This document shows, piece by piece, positions 12,229 through 20,309 of a DNA stretch of 33,965 nucleotides. The notes beneath the pieces were generated by a model that saw only the letters and a list, made by a program, of their open reading frames with translations, was not told where the DNA came from and did no database searches. Location of the stretch: NCBI GenBank assembly GCA_000320545.1, contig ADNK01001510.1:117501-151465 (forward strand). Direction: 5' to 3'. Made by a program: the position numbers and the translations under genes. This DNA comes from Bigelowiella natans CCMP2755 (taxonomy: Eukaryota; Cercozoa; Chlorarachniophyceae). Position 1 is the stretch's first letter. Each line of letters begins with the position of its first letter.

Positions 12229-13290
12229 CATTCCCATGATGATGATGATATTGATGGACGACTGATCGAATAACGTCATCGTACATTTTTACTCCTTTCC
12301 TCAAGCCAGTCAAATAAAGCATATCTGTGGTAGTACATCATAAAAAATTGCATAGTTTTTGGTCAACAACAGATAGCGTTGTTACACTTATAATAGCAAT
12401 TTCATAATTCTTCACAAAAAAACAACCGGCAATAATCATACACCATCGCCATTCATTAATGATACTATCTCATTACGTGGATCTTGATTTGATTGCTCTA
12501 ATGTTATCTTCCCTCTCGAGAGAGTCCATGGCCTACTCGCACAAAACAACACAAGAGTATTCATTCATTTTATTCTTTATAATATAGACCAATAGATACA
12601 CGTGAAAGAAGAAGAAGAAAAAGGCAGAAGGAAGGGGAGGAGGACTTACCTTGCGAATAATTGACACTGCTTGTTTCCGGAAGAATCGTATATTAGTTGG
12701 TTTCACAGGAGCTTGCTGGTATTATAGTTGTAGTAGAGCAATACGTCGTTGAGCAGTAGAAAAGGGGTGATGACAACATAATGATACTGATGATTTTTAT
12801 CACGGTCAATAGAGCGTTGGTCAATATTTTTTATTGATATTGTATCAACAATTGCATACTTATAAAATGATGAAATTCAACTATCAACAAAGATTTACAC
12901 TGAAAATTTTCTATCTTATCACGTAAAAAATTCTCTCCTCCTTAAATGAGCTCATTTGTGAAGTGATAATACCTCAATAGCATTTAACAGTATTTTCTTA
13001 ATCCCTTTTGAGTTGACCTGCCGTTCCAAAATAATCGTTTAAAAATCTTCTTCTACTGATATATGCATTGCGGGAAAAACTAATTCTACGAAGTACGGCG
13101 GGGTCACAAAGTTGTTAATATTCACTAATCGATGACGACAATGACGACGATTACTGCTGCTGCTGCTGCTGCAACTACAACTGCTACTAGCACCAACATC
13201 ATTAATGGTCGATTCGTATCCACCTCATCTGGAGACAAAGATTCCAGATATTTCCACCTGATCAACGACAAAATTAAAAACCAAAATTAT

Positions 13291-13329
<39 letters not shown>

Positions 13330-14061
13330 CGTAGAGAGCTAGAGATAGGTAGAGAGATAGATAGAGCGAGGGGGCGAGGGGGGGTGTTGGGAGCTTATAC
13401 AAATATGAGTGTGAGCATGTTCGTGCATGTGTGATTTGTTTATGTACATGCCTACGAGCGGGAAAAGGAGTAATTTCATCTGTGATTTTGTAGATTTACC
13501 TTCCAGTAGCATCACAGAGCATGAACTCCCACAGCTTTTTCCCACCTAAAGCGGTACAGATAAATACACGTAGTCAGTCATAATATGTGCATTCTTTCAA
13601 GACGGGTGGCCTAATGTTAGCGAAAACTTACCATTTACCACTGGACGACTGTACACATCAAGTTCCCACTCAGAACTTATAGGCTGTTCTTCCCTTTTGT
13701 TATCAATCACTGAGTCTGATAATGACGAGGATGATGATGATGATGATACTGGCATTCTTTCTGCCATGCTGTTGTCACTCTCTGCCATCATTGCGGGATC
13801 GATACTCCTTACACGCCGGAAGAACTGTGAGACAGGTCTAAGGCTATCGCGTATTATACGAGAGCGCAATTTGTTATCTGAGAGCAGCTGGGTAGTAGGT
13901 GTTTGTCGTCTTCCATGCCTCGTCGTTCGCAACGACGTGGACATTTCCAAATGATACCCCGAAACAACAATGACACCATGGCAAAGAATCACTAGCAGTG
14001 TGGACAGCATCCCAAGTATTAAAACTATCCTGTAGTCTTTTTTGGTTACTGGTTGTTTCAT
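9328..14061 (-). CDS. TAB2: TAB2-like plastid RNA-binding translation factor, about 18 exons
   Basis: The Tab2/Atab2 family binds RNA and supports translation of photosystem I (psaB) messages in the plastid. Spliced minus-strand exons give WELDVYSRPVVNG joined to GKKLWEFMLCDATGR, then RWKYLESLSPDE, VNSKGIKKILLNAIE, KPTNIRFFRKQAVSIIRK, YALFDWLEERSKN, VYPFMEGF, YTRPSEKLPMYLEGEDWSF, VQLADII, IPGLVVYSTRARALAVAL, VSIDEDRGEIVYDVGVEDKW, EAASFEARK and GGLHFLAI, in the family's order. The N-terminus (MKQPVTKKDYRIV, then a hydrophobic stretch ending VVSG/YHLE) fits a bipartite plastid signal. The C-terminus departs from the usual GFWLL ending. Stop TGA at 9330-9328 is followed by AATAAA on the same strand. 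One short exon between 10935 and 10681 is unresolved, and the donor of exon 10002-9940 is weak. In-frame sequence extends upstream of ATG 14061 into the minisatellite; I take the first Met that gives a signal peptide. Confidence 0.83.
9480..9516. repeat. (AT)n microsatellite
   Basis: About 18 AT units in the last intron of the TAB2-like gene. Confidence 0.95.
10553..10584. repeat. (CAT)n microsatellite
   Basis: Eleven units, in the TAB2-like intron between exons 10681-10629 and 10475-10441. Confidence 0.95.
11221..11453. repeat. (TTC)n and CTA/ACT-rich low-complexity intron
   Basis: TTC tract at 11221-11246, then a long run of CTACTTACT-like words up to the exon. On the minus strand the intron starts GTAGTAGTAG immediately after the exon ending GAG at 11454. 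Confidence 0.85.
11681..11720. repeat. (AC)n microsatellite
   Basis: Twenty AC units in the intron between TAB2-like exons 12025-11965 and 11527-11454. Confidence 0.95.
11803..11947. repeat. (AGT)n tract with internal 60-70 bp duplication
   Basis: Two similar blocks each run AGT repeats, then GTGTAAGTAGTAGCTA, then AATAGTAGTAATA-type sequence. This suggests a duplication inside a trinucleotide array. Lies directly beside exon 12025-11965 of the TAB2-like gene. Confidence 0.8.
12183..12226. repeat. (AT)n microsatellite
   Basis: About 22 AT units in the TAB2-like intron after exon 12324-12285. A second AT tract at 13292-13327 lies in the intron between exons 13545-13500 and 13257-13224. Confidence 0.95.
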
Positions 14062-14140
14062 GGTGATGGACGATGGTCCCGGATTTGAGAAGAGGGACGG
14101 ACAGGGGGGTACAGACGAATAGACGTAATTCTGACCCAGA

Positions 14141-14430
14141 AAGAACAGCGAGATGTTGATGTTCCAAACAACCAATCTCTGTTGTTCTTCACGGAAAGAA
14201 CAGCGAGATGTTGATGTTCCAAACAACCAATCTCTGTTGTTCTTCACGGAAAGAACAGCGAGATGTTGATGTTCCAAACAACCAATCTCTGTTGTTCTTC
14301 ACGGAAAGAACAGCGAGATGTTGCTGTTCCAAACAACCAATCTCTGTTATTCTTCACGGAAAGAACAGCGAGATGTTGCTGTTCCAAACAACCAACCTCT
14401 GTTGTTCTTCACGGAAAGAACAGCGAGATG
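14141..14430. repeat. 55-bp minisatellite, five full copies plus a partial copy
   Basis: Units start at 14141, 14196, 14251, 14306 and 14361, with a 15-bp remnant at 14416. Each begins AAGAACAGCGAGATGTTG. Copies differ by one or two bases (GATGTT against GCTGTT; CAATCT against CAACCT). A period of 55 shifts frame each copy, so the long open frames through it are not evidence of coding. It starts 80 bp upstream of the TAB2-like ATG. Confidence 0.95.
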
Positions 14431-14589
14431 CGCAGTGCTGTGTGCGTTCTGGAGTTGTCGACCGCAGGGTCAGAGCACTCCTGTGCAGGGCTCAGATCAA
14501 AGAATGCGGTGATGGGCGGGGGGGTTTTGCAATTTTTGAGTCACGAGGGTGGTTTTTCCACCCACCCCTGAACCATGTTCCAGTTCACC

Positions 14590-14593
14590 GGTG
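14590..14593. repeat. target site duplication, left copy
   Basis: GGTG directly before the 5' LTR, matched by GGTG at 20310-20313 directly after the 3' LTR. Confidence 0.85.
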
Positions 14594-14919
14594 TGTAGCG
14601 CGTACCACTACGCGGGCACAAGTCACGTGCGACAACAAAGGGGTTGTCGCGGATATAGAATATAGATAACGTAGATATTAATACAGCATAGGCACGTGGG
14701 TTCCGGCGGGACTCATGGCAGCACACCGGAAGTGTGCTGCCCCACGTGCGGCGGCATTCGCGAAAGCTTCGCGAATGATTACGCAGTGCACGATTTAATA
14801 AAAATATAATCTTTAATAAAAATAAACACAACTCTTCAAAAGGAAGCAAACGTGCCTTTCCCCCCCCCTGCCTACTTGTGCACGTAGCGCCTCGGCCTGT
14901 GAACACCTTACGCGCAACA
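14594..14919 (+). repeat. 5' LTR
   Basis: 326 bp, TG...CA, identical by eye to 19984-20309. It contains three strong inverted repeats (14692-14777), then an AT-rich stretch with repeated AATAAA (about 14798-14825) and a C-tract. I infer that U3 covers the hairpins and that the A/T stretch contains the promoter or poly(A) signals; the U3/R/U5 boundaries cannot be fixed from sequence. Confidence 0.95.
14692..14777. promoter_or_regulatory. cluster of nested inverted repeats in the LTR
   Basis: An outer 9-bp stem, GCACGTGGG (14692-14700) with CCCACGTGC (14741-14749), carries CACGTG cores. It encloses a 9-bp stem, GCAGCACAC (14718-14726) with GTGTGCTGC (14732-14740). A 10-bp stem with a 3-nt loop follows at 14755-14777. 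The same structure recurs in the 3' LTR at 20082-20167. Seen directly; any role as operator, dimerisation or packaging signal is inference. Confidence 0.85.
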
Positions 14920-14924
14920 ACCTT

Positions 14925-14942
14925 TGGCTTCCACACACGGGA
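14925..14942 (+). promoter_or_regulatory. candidate primer binding site
   Basis: TGGCTTCCACACACGGGA begins five bases after the 5' LTR and starts TGG, as expected for pairing to a tRNA CCA end. It is not the common initiator-Met type. No tRNA in this window allows a check. Confidence 0.4.
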
Positions 14943-14958
14943 AACGATTTGACTAACA

Positions 14959-17900
14959 ATGTCACAGCAGCTAGAAGAACAGCAGGACTTTGGCTCGCAG
15001 GCCGTGCAAGGGCACGAGCAGAAACAGGAAAGGAAGGGCGATACGGACGCTAAGGAAGGAGGAGGAACACCTCCACAGGCACCGCCGGGACCAGCACCCG
15101 GGATTAAGAAAGCAGATGCAGCAGCAGAGGCACTGGAGAACTTCTACGAGGCGGACGACGAGGACGTGGCCGCCGAAAGCAAGAAGGTCGTAATGGCATT
15201 ACGAGCCTTGCGACCCAGGGCGAGCAACTACGCCAAACTGAAAGTATCGATAGAATACAAGTATCAGACACATGATGTTTGGGCAGCTATCATGCAGGAC
15301 ATCATGGATTACGAAGCAGACTTACCTCCAGAGTGGGCAGCTTTGTTTAGGAACGACGGGGGTCTGGGCGCCTCGCGGGGGACGACCCAGAGCACCGTCA
15401 AGCAGCAGCAGCCGGTACAGCGGAACACCCAGTTCATGTCTGTTAAAACAGCACCGGTTATGATAACGAAATACAACGGGAAAAGAGGTGAGGCAAGGAG
15501 GTGGTGGAAGAACGCTAGGAGTATACTCTGCGACTTTACCCCTAACCCCACCGAAAACGACAAGCTCAAATGGCTAGCTATAATAAAGCAAGCCATGGAC
15601 CTTTACGAGACAGGCAGGACCCGGATCAGGCAGCTAGAGAAAATACACACTACAGTTAGTGGGCTACGAGACGTTGAGGCGATAATGAAGGCTTTTGTAA
15701 ATGAACAGGATGCTAACTCCCTACCCCAGGCTATTAGAAAATACAGAGCAATGATGCAGCATGAGAGAGAACCTGTTAGAGACTTTGCCACGCGCTTCCA
15801 GGATATGATCGACGAACTACATGATTTTAATTACAACACAGGTGATGATCAGGCAAGGTTTGAAGAGTTCAAGTTAAAGATAAAGGAATCCACTTACGTT
15901 ACGGAGAAAGGCTACACCACGATGGAGGCAGCAGTGCAGGCTATATCCCTACGCGAGCAGGAGCAGGACCGCAAGTTTACCAGCCCTAAGGTACCTGGCA
16001 TAGGAAACATTAACGCTATTAAGCCGCAGCGAGACTGGTACAAGGACAGGGAAGGTAACCGACGTTGCGGATACTGCTCACGTAAAGGGAAACACACCGC
16101 TAAAGACTGCAGAGACAGGAAAGAAGGACGACCCAGGATGACGATCAGGCAGCTCAACGAACACTACGAGAAGTTAAAGAGAAAGAAAGGCAGAGGACAA
16201 GGATATAACAACAGCAAATGGCAAGGCAGCAACAACGGGAAGAACAATAAATATAAGAACAAAAAGCAGAACAGTATCAATGCTATACAGCAGCAGATAA
16301 ACGGAATATTAGATCACCTTAAGCAGGCGCCGACGAAGACAGCAGTACCAGCAACGCAGGACCAAGACAAGCCCATGACCCTAGACGACATAAAGAACTT
16401 AGGAGTATGCAACATTAATGACGAAGACGCTAACAGGACTATCAAAGTTGCTATGACCAAGGTTAAAGTTAAAGACAGCTACGGAGACTACAAGAAACTA
16501 CCTGCCCTTTGGGATAGTGGCAGCATGCCGAAGTCCTTCATAAGCCTAAGCACAGTAAGAAGGTTAGGACTATTGGATCAAGTGACTAAGAAAGAACGTA
16601 AATATGCTCAAGCAGACGGAAGCTCTTCCATGAAGACCGTCGGTGAGCTAATGCTAAAGCTACAGATACCTGGCAGCGACGCGGAGACCCAAATCAAGAC
16701 CCGAGTAGCCATGACTTTATCCATGGAACTACTCCTCGGACAGGATGCCCTAGAAAAATTAGGGGGGATCATATCATTCTACAATCACAAGATATACTTT
16801 GCTAAGTTGCCAAAGAAGTCAGGCAGGACCATCAGCCAGAACATGATACGGCTTGACGAGTGGACCTCTGAGTCAAGCGTTAATGCGTTAGAGTTTATGG
16901 ACCTAGCGGACAACAAGCTACCTACACCTACCGAGCTACGGAAGAAGAACCCCGGCAAGACCATCCGACAGATAACGGAGCTACTGGACAAGACCCCCCC
17001 AGCTGATGATTGGGATATCGACAAAGGCAAAAAGTACATTAATAAAATATTAAACGAGAAGTACTCTGACATCACCAAGCCGACGACGAAGCCCTCCAGC
17101 AAGCTTACCCCAGTAAAGATCGAGCTAAAGAAGGGATACGAAGAGTGCATCATCAATGACCCAGAACATAGGCGACCGGAAGCGGACTGGGAAAAGATAG
17201 AGTGGCAGATCAATGAATGGGCAAAGGAAGGGAAGATAGAGCCAAGCAACTCACCATGGAACGTGAGACATGTGCTAGCTAAGAAACCTACTTACCCTTT
17301 CTTCCGCCTGGCGCACAACTTCATCCGCCACAACCGAGTAATAAAGAGGATCCAGACACCTACACCAAGGATAGATGACGTTATTGAACACGTCATAGGA
17401 TACAAATACTACTCTTCCCTAGATAAAAATGAATCATACATGCAGACACCCATCCACAAAACCTCCCGCCCCATTACCGCGTTCTCCAGCAGGCACAGGA
17501 AGTGGCACTTCGTCGTATTCCCTTACGGCCTAAGCATATCAGGGGATGCGTTCAGTAGTCAGAACTACAGGGCATACACACATGATGGGATGGCGTCTGT
17601 GTTGTGGGTGTTTGTGTTTGTGTATGTGGATGATGACATAATATGTACCAACACAGTCGTCGCTCAGATCTTCCTCCTGGAAAATATATTTATTAGGTTT
17701 GCACACTTCGGTTTTACTATTAGACTGCAGAAGTGTACATTCCTAGCTACAAGAATCAAGTGGTGTGGATATTACCTGGAGCAAGGCCGCATCACCCCAA
17801 ACCCCGAGAAAGTAGCAGCACTACAGCAAGCCCCTAAACCTAAGAATGCAAAGGAGTTAAAGTCATTCTTGCAGACTGCAGCTTGGATACTACGTAGGTT

Positions 17901-19932
17901 CTCCCCTACCTACGCTAGGACTGCAGCTGCTTTTACTACTGCTTACCGGAAGGAGAACTCTGTAGGCCTCAGCTTCGCTAAGGTGTGGGCCAAGGCTGGC
18001 CTTGATGCCCACTTCGATAACCTAATAAAGTTATGCAGCAACACCCTATTGAATGCTAAGCTAGACACTACTAGACCAGCTACCCTATGGACAGACTGGT
18101 CTAAGCTAGGTATGGCTGCTGTACTTACCCAAGACCAGCAGATCATACGGGTGTGGGGCAGGGCCTGCACAGCAGCTGAGGCCAAGTACAGCCCTACAAA
18201 AGGAGAGTATAAAGCCATGACTGAGGCGCAGAGGAAACTAAGATACTACCTGCTGTCGGTGCCCAGCTTCACCTTAATGACTGACCACAAGCCCCTCCTA
18301 GGCATCGACCGCAAGCTCGAAGCGCCTAACGATGAGTATGCAGCTATGAGGGCGGACACGGAAGAGTTTAGGGACAAGAGGACAGTGGTCTACGCACCAG
18401 GAGACAAGCAGCTTGCTGACTATTTCAGCAGGCTGTTCGAAAAGAAAGTCCCTACCCAGGTCACCCCTATGGTTAACGCGATTACCTTCGAGGACGGCGA
18501 CTTCCTGCCTGAGCCAGAGGAGCTCCAGCACCTTCAAGAACACCTGGATAAATACAAACACAAGCATGAGGTACTTAGTGATAGGATATATGTATACACT
18601 AATAATGTTAGGCGTACCTACGTGCCACGGCGGACCAGGGGAGCCCTTCTCTTTACCGCCCATGGACCTGCACACGTAGGAGAAAACCATATCACTGCTC
18701 TACTCTACCATTACTACTGGCCCTACAAGCTAAAAGAGATAAGGACATACCTGCGTGGCTGCAGGTGCTCCAGCTTGAAGGCGGCAGGCGTCGCCACCAA
18801 GGAGTCCAGCAAGAGCCGTGCATCTAAGAAAATCAAAGCAAGGAACTTCTTAGATATCGTGCAAATTGATGTTTATAAGTACGATGGCTATCACTACCTT
18901 ACCTTCGTTGATGTGGCCACTGGAAAGTGCTGGGTTAAAAAGATTATCAAGGTCAACGTTGCTAAGAAGAACAAAGGCTTATATAAGCAGAGGCTTACTA
19001 ACTGCTACCGTACCTGGGAGTCTGAGCTCCAGGCTATCCCTGATGAAGTTAGCATAAACAAGATACCAAAGAAGTTACATGTGGATAATGAGACCTCTCT
19101 TCTACAGCTACCACACCCTAATATTGATGCCTCACCTGTATACTATGCCCAGTCCAACTCCAAGGTAGAGCGACTCCACCGCACCTTGGCCAACCTAAGC
19201 AGGATAAATAGCACCACACCAGACAAGATACAAGGGTTAGTAAACGACACCTTCACGTCTGGGGGAGGTATCAAGGATAAGGAGAGGGAAGAAGGCGACG
19301 ACAACGACGACGATACCGAGAGTGAAGACGAGAAGGTCCCGTACGATGGCCGAGTTCTAAAGGAAGGACAGTATGTTAGGGCCAAGGTAAATCTGAGATC
19401 GAGAAATAAACAAGACCCCTTCTGGGGTGGCGTTGCAAAGGTTACCGAGAGGAAGGGGAGGAAGCAGTACTACATCTATGATGGGAACAGGGTCACCTTG
19501 CGCCACATCAGTCACCTAAAGAATTATGATATCGGTGAGAAGCTCCTAGAGGATGTTAAAGTAAACCCTACTGTGTGGGAGCGAGCAATGCCTTGTTTAG
19601 GACCCCGACCTAAGTTCGATGTGGAATATGGAAACAATAAGGTCAGGGTGAACGACGATTGGCGCATGAAGATTGTCTATCTAGGCTACCCTGGATTACG
19701 AAATATGGAGAGGGTAGCTATGAAAATAAAGGACGGAAAATATCAGCTACTCTACCTAGCTGTTCCCGACTTACCCTTTGAGCACTGGTATAAGGTCCTG
19801 GGGGACCTTGATGCAGAGGGCTGGTATGGACACGAACCTAAGGACGAAGGTGAGTTCTGGGTAAGCGACAAAGGAGATAAGGTTAGAGAGGAATCTATTA
19901 CCTGGTGGTTGGTGAAGTTCCGAAAGCGATGA
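14959..19932 (+). CDS. Gag-Pol polyprotein of the LTR retrotransposon
   Basis: A single 1657-residue frame with no stop or frameshift between Gag and Pol. Seen in order: acidic/Gln-rich N-terminus and Gag-like helical region; zinc knuckle at about 370 (C-x2-C-x5-H-x4-C, one residue longer than the usual x4); Lys/Asn-rich tract; aspartic protease DSG at about 519; reverse transcriptase with YVDD at about 889; RNase H with TDWSK at about 1046; integrase with an N-terminal His/Cys site (His about 1235; the Cys pair is spaced CRC rather than CxxC) and core Asp 1304, Asp 1376, Glu 1404. The last two are 27 residues apart instead of the usual 35 or so. The C-terminus (about 1430-1657) is long, with no recognised chromodomain. 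ATG 14959 is the first in frame after the LTR. Expression as one fused polyprotein would need Gag:Pol ratio control by another route. Confidence 0.93.
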   Translation: MSQQLEEQQDFGSQAVQGHEQKQERKGDTDAKEGGGTPPQAPPGPAPGIKKADAAAEALENFYEADDEDVAAESKKVVMALRALRPRASNYAKLKVSIEYKYQTHDVWAAIMQDIMDYEADLPPEWAALFRNDGGLGASRGTTQSTVKQQQPVQRNTQFMSVKTAPVMITKYNGKRGEARRWWKNARSILCDFTPNPTENDKLKWLAIIKQAMDLYETGRTRIRQLEKIHTTVSGLRDVEAIMKAFVNEQDANSLPQAIRKYRAMMQHEREPVRDFATRFQDMIDELHDFNYNTGDDQARFEEFKLKIKESTYVTEKGYTTMEAAVQAISLREQEQDRKFTSPKVPGIGNINAIKPQRDWYKDREGNRRCGYCSRKGKHTAKDCRDRKEGRPRMTIRQLNEHYEKLKRKKGRGQGYNNSKWQGSNNGKNNKYKNKKQNSINAIQQQINGILDHLKQAPTKTAVPATQDQDKPMTLDDIKNLGVCNINDEDANRTIKVAMTKVKVKDSYGDYKKLPALWDSGSMPKSFISLSTVRRLGLLDQVTKKERKYAQADGSSSMKTVGELMLKLQIPGSDAETQIKTRVAMTLSMELLLGQDALEKLGGIISFYNHKIYFAKLPKKSGRTISQNMIRLDEWTSESSVNALEFMDLADNKLPTPTELRKKNPGKTIRQITELLDKTPPADDWDIDKGKKYINKILNEKYSDITKPTTKPSSKLTPVKIELKKGYEECIINDPEHRRPEADWEKIEWQINEWAKEGKIEPSNSPWNVRHVLAKKPTYPFFRLAHNFIRHNRVIKRIQTPTPRIDDVIEHVIGYKYYSSLDKNESYMQTPIHKTSRPITAFSSRHRKWHFVVFPYGLSISGDAFSSQNYRAYTHDGMASVLWVFVFVYVDDDIICTNTVVAQIFLLENIFIRFAHFGFTIRLQKCTFLATRIKWCGYYLEQGRITPNPEKVAALQQAPKPKNAKELKSFLQTAAWILRRFSPTYARTAAAFTTAYRKENSVGLSFAKVWAKAGLDAHFDNLIKLCSNTLLNAKLDTTRPATLWTDWSKLGMAAVLTQDQQIIRVWGRACTAAEAKYSPTKGEYKAMTEAQRKLRYYLLSVPSFTLMTDHKPLLGIDRKLEAPNDEYAAMRADTEEFRDKRTVVYAPGDKQLADYFSRLFEKKVPTQVTPMVNAITFEDGDFLPEPEELQHLQEHLDKYKHKHEVLSDRIYVYTNNVRRTYVPRRTRGALLFTAHGPAHVGENHITALLYHYYWPYKLKEIRTYLRGCRCSSLKAAGVATKESSKSRASKKIKARNFLDIVQIDVYKYDGYHYLTFVDVATGKCWVKKIIKVNVAKKNKGLYKQRLTNCYRTWESELQAIPDEVSINKIPKKLHVDNETSLLQLPHPNIDASPVYYAQSNSKVERLHRTLANLSRINSTTPDKIQGLVNDTFTSGGGIKDKEREEGDDNDDDTESEDEKVPYDGRVLKEGQYVRAKVNLRSRNKQDPFWGGVAKVTERKGRKQYYIYDGNRVTLRHISHLKNYDIGEKLLEDVKVNPTVWERAMPCLGPRPKFDVEYGNNKVRVNDDWRMKIVYLGYPGLRNMERVAMKIKDGKYQLLYLAVPDLPFEHWYKVLGDLDAEGWYGHEPKDEGEFWVSDKGDKVREESITWWLVKFRKR

Positions 19933-19975
19933 AGGTCTAAGGGAATAAGGAAGGAAGGAAGGAGCAACGTGACTT

Positions 19976-19983
19976 GGGGGAGG
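19976..19983 (+). promoter_or_regulatory. polypurine tract
   Basis: GGGGGAGG immediately before the 3' LTR, in the position where plus-strand DNA synthesis is primed. Confidence 0.75.
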
Positions 19984-20309
19984 TGTAGCGCGTACCACTA
20001 CGCGGGCACAAGTCACGTGCGACAACAAAGGGGTTGTCGCGGATATAGAATATAGATAACGTAGATATTAATACAGCATAGGCACGTGGGTTCCGGCGGG
20101 ACTCATGGCAGCACACCGGAAGTGTGCTGCCCCACGTGCGGCGGCATTCGCGAAAGCTTCGCGAATGATTACGCAGTGCACGATTTAATAAAAATATAAT
20201 CTTTAATAAAAATAAACACAACTCTTCAAAAGGAAGCAAACGTGCCTTTCCCCCCCCCTGCCTACTTGTGCACGTAGCGCCTCGGCCTGTGAACACCTTA
20301 CGCGCAACA
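19984..20309 (+). repeat. 3' LTR
   Basis: 326 bp, aligned at constant offset 5390 to the 5' LTR with no difference found by eye. Followed by GGTG (20310-20313), matching the base sequence before the 5' LTR. Confidence 0.95.

Larger units (their letters stand above)
9328..14061 (-). other. exon map of the TAB2-like gene
   Basis: Exons in transcription order: 14061-13632, 13545-13500, 13257-13224, 13017-12973, 12715-12650, 12532-12477, 12324-12285, 12025-11965, 11527-11454, 10997-10935, (one unresolved), 10681-10629, 10475-10441, 10202-10171, 10002-9940, 9811-9752, 9690-9652, 9417-9328. Introns are GT-AG. Phase agrees at every junction listed except across the unresolved exon, where 10935 ends in phase 0 and 10681 starts in phase 0. 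If nothing is missing they would also join directly, but about ten residues of the family would then be absent. Weak sites: donor GTGTTA at 10440, donor GTCATA at 9939, donor GTTATT at 9751, and AAG acceptors before 12025, 10997 and 10002. Confidence 0.75.
14062..14593. other. upstream region of the TAB2-like gene up to the retrotransposon
   Basis: Should hold the promoter of the TAB2-like gene (transcribed leftwards from 14061). It contains the 55-bp minisatellite and about 160 bp of unique DNA, including GGGCGGGGGGG near 14514. The retrotransposon has inserted about 530 bp upstream of the ATG. Confidence 0.6.
14594..20309 (+). mobile_element. complete Ty3/gypsy-type LTR retrotransposon
   Basis: A 5716-bp element with 326-bp LTRs starting TGTAGCG and ending GCAACA, a 4-bp GGTG target duplication, one Gag-Pol frame of 1657 codons and a short polypurine tract before the 3' LTR. 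Domain order protease, reverse transcriptase, RNase H, integrase identifies the Ty3/gypsy (Metaviridae) type rather than copia, which has integrase before reverse transcriptase. LTR identity by eye and an unbroken frame point to a very recent insertion that may still be active. The element is GC-richer and differs in codon use from its surroundings. Confidence 0.95.

Noticed and set aside
13597-14277. 226-codon minus-strand frame with Met in the minisatellite
   Set aside because: The real exon runs 14061-13632. The extra N-terminus comes from the 55-bp repeat, and the C-terminal residues lie past a good GTAAGT donor.
14141-14430. possible CRISPR-like array
   Set aside because: Units are directly tandem with no unique spacers, and the sequence is eukaryotic.
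14208-14669. 153-codon plus-strand frame of CCSSRKEQRD-type repeats
   Set aside because: Minisatellite read-through that crosses into the LTR; no family resemblance.
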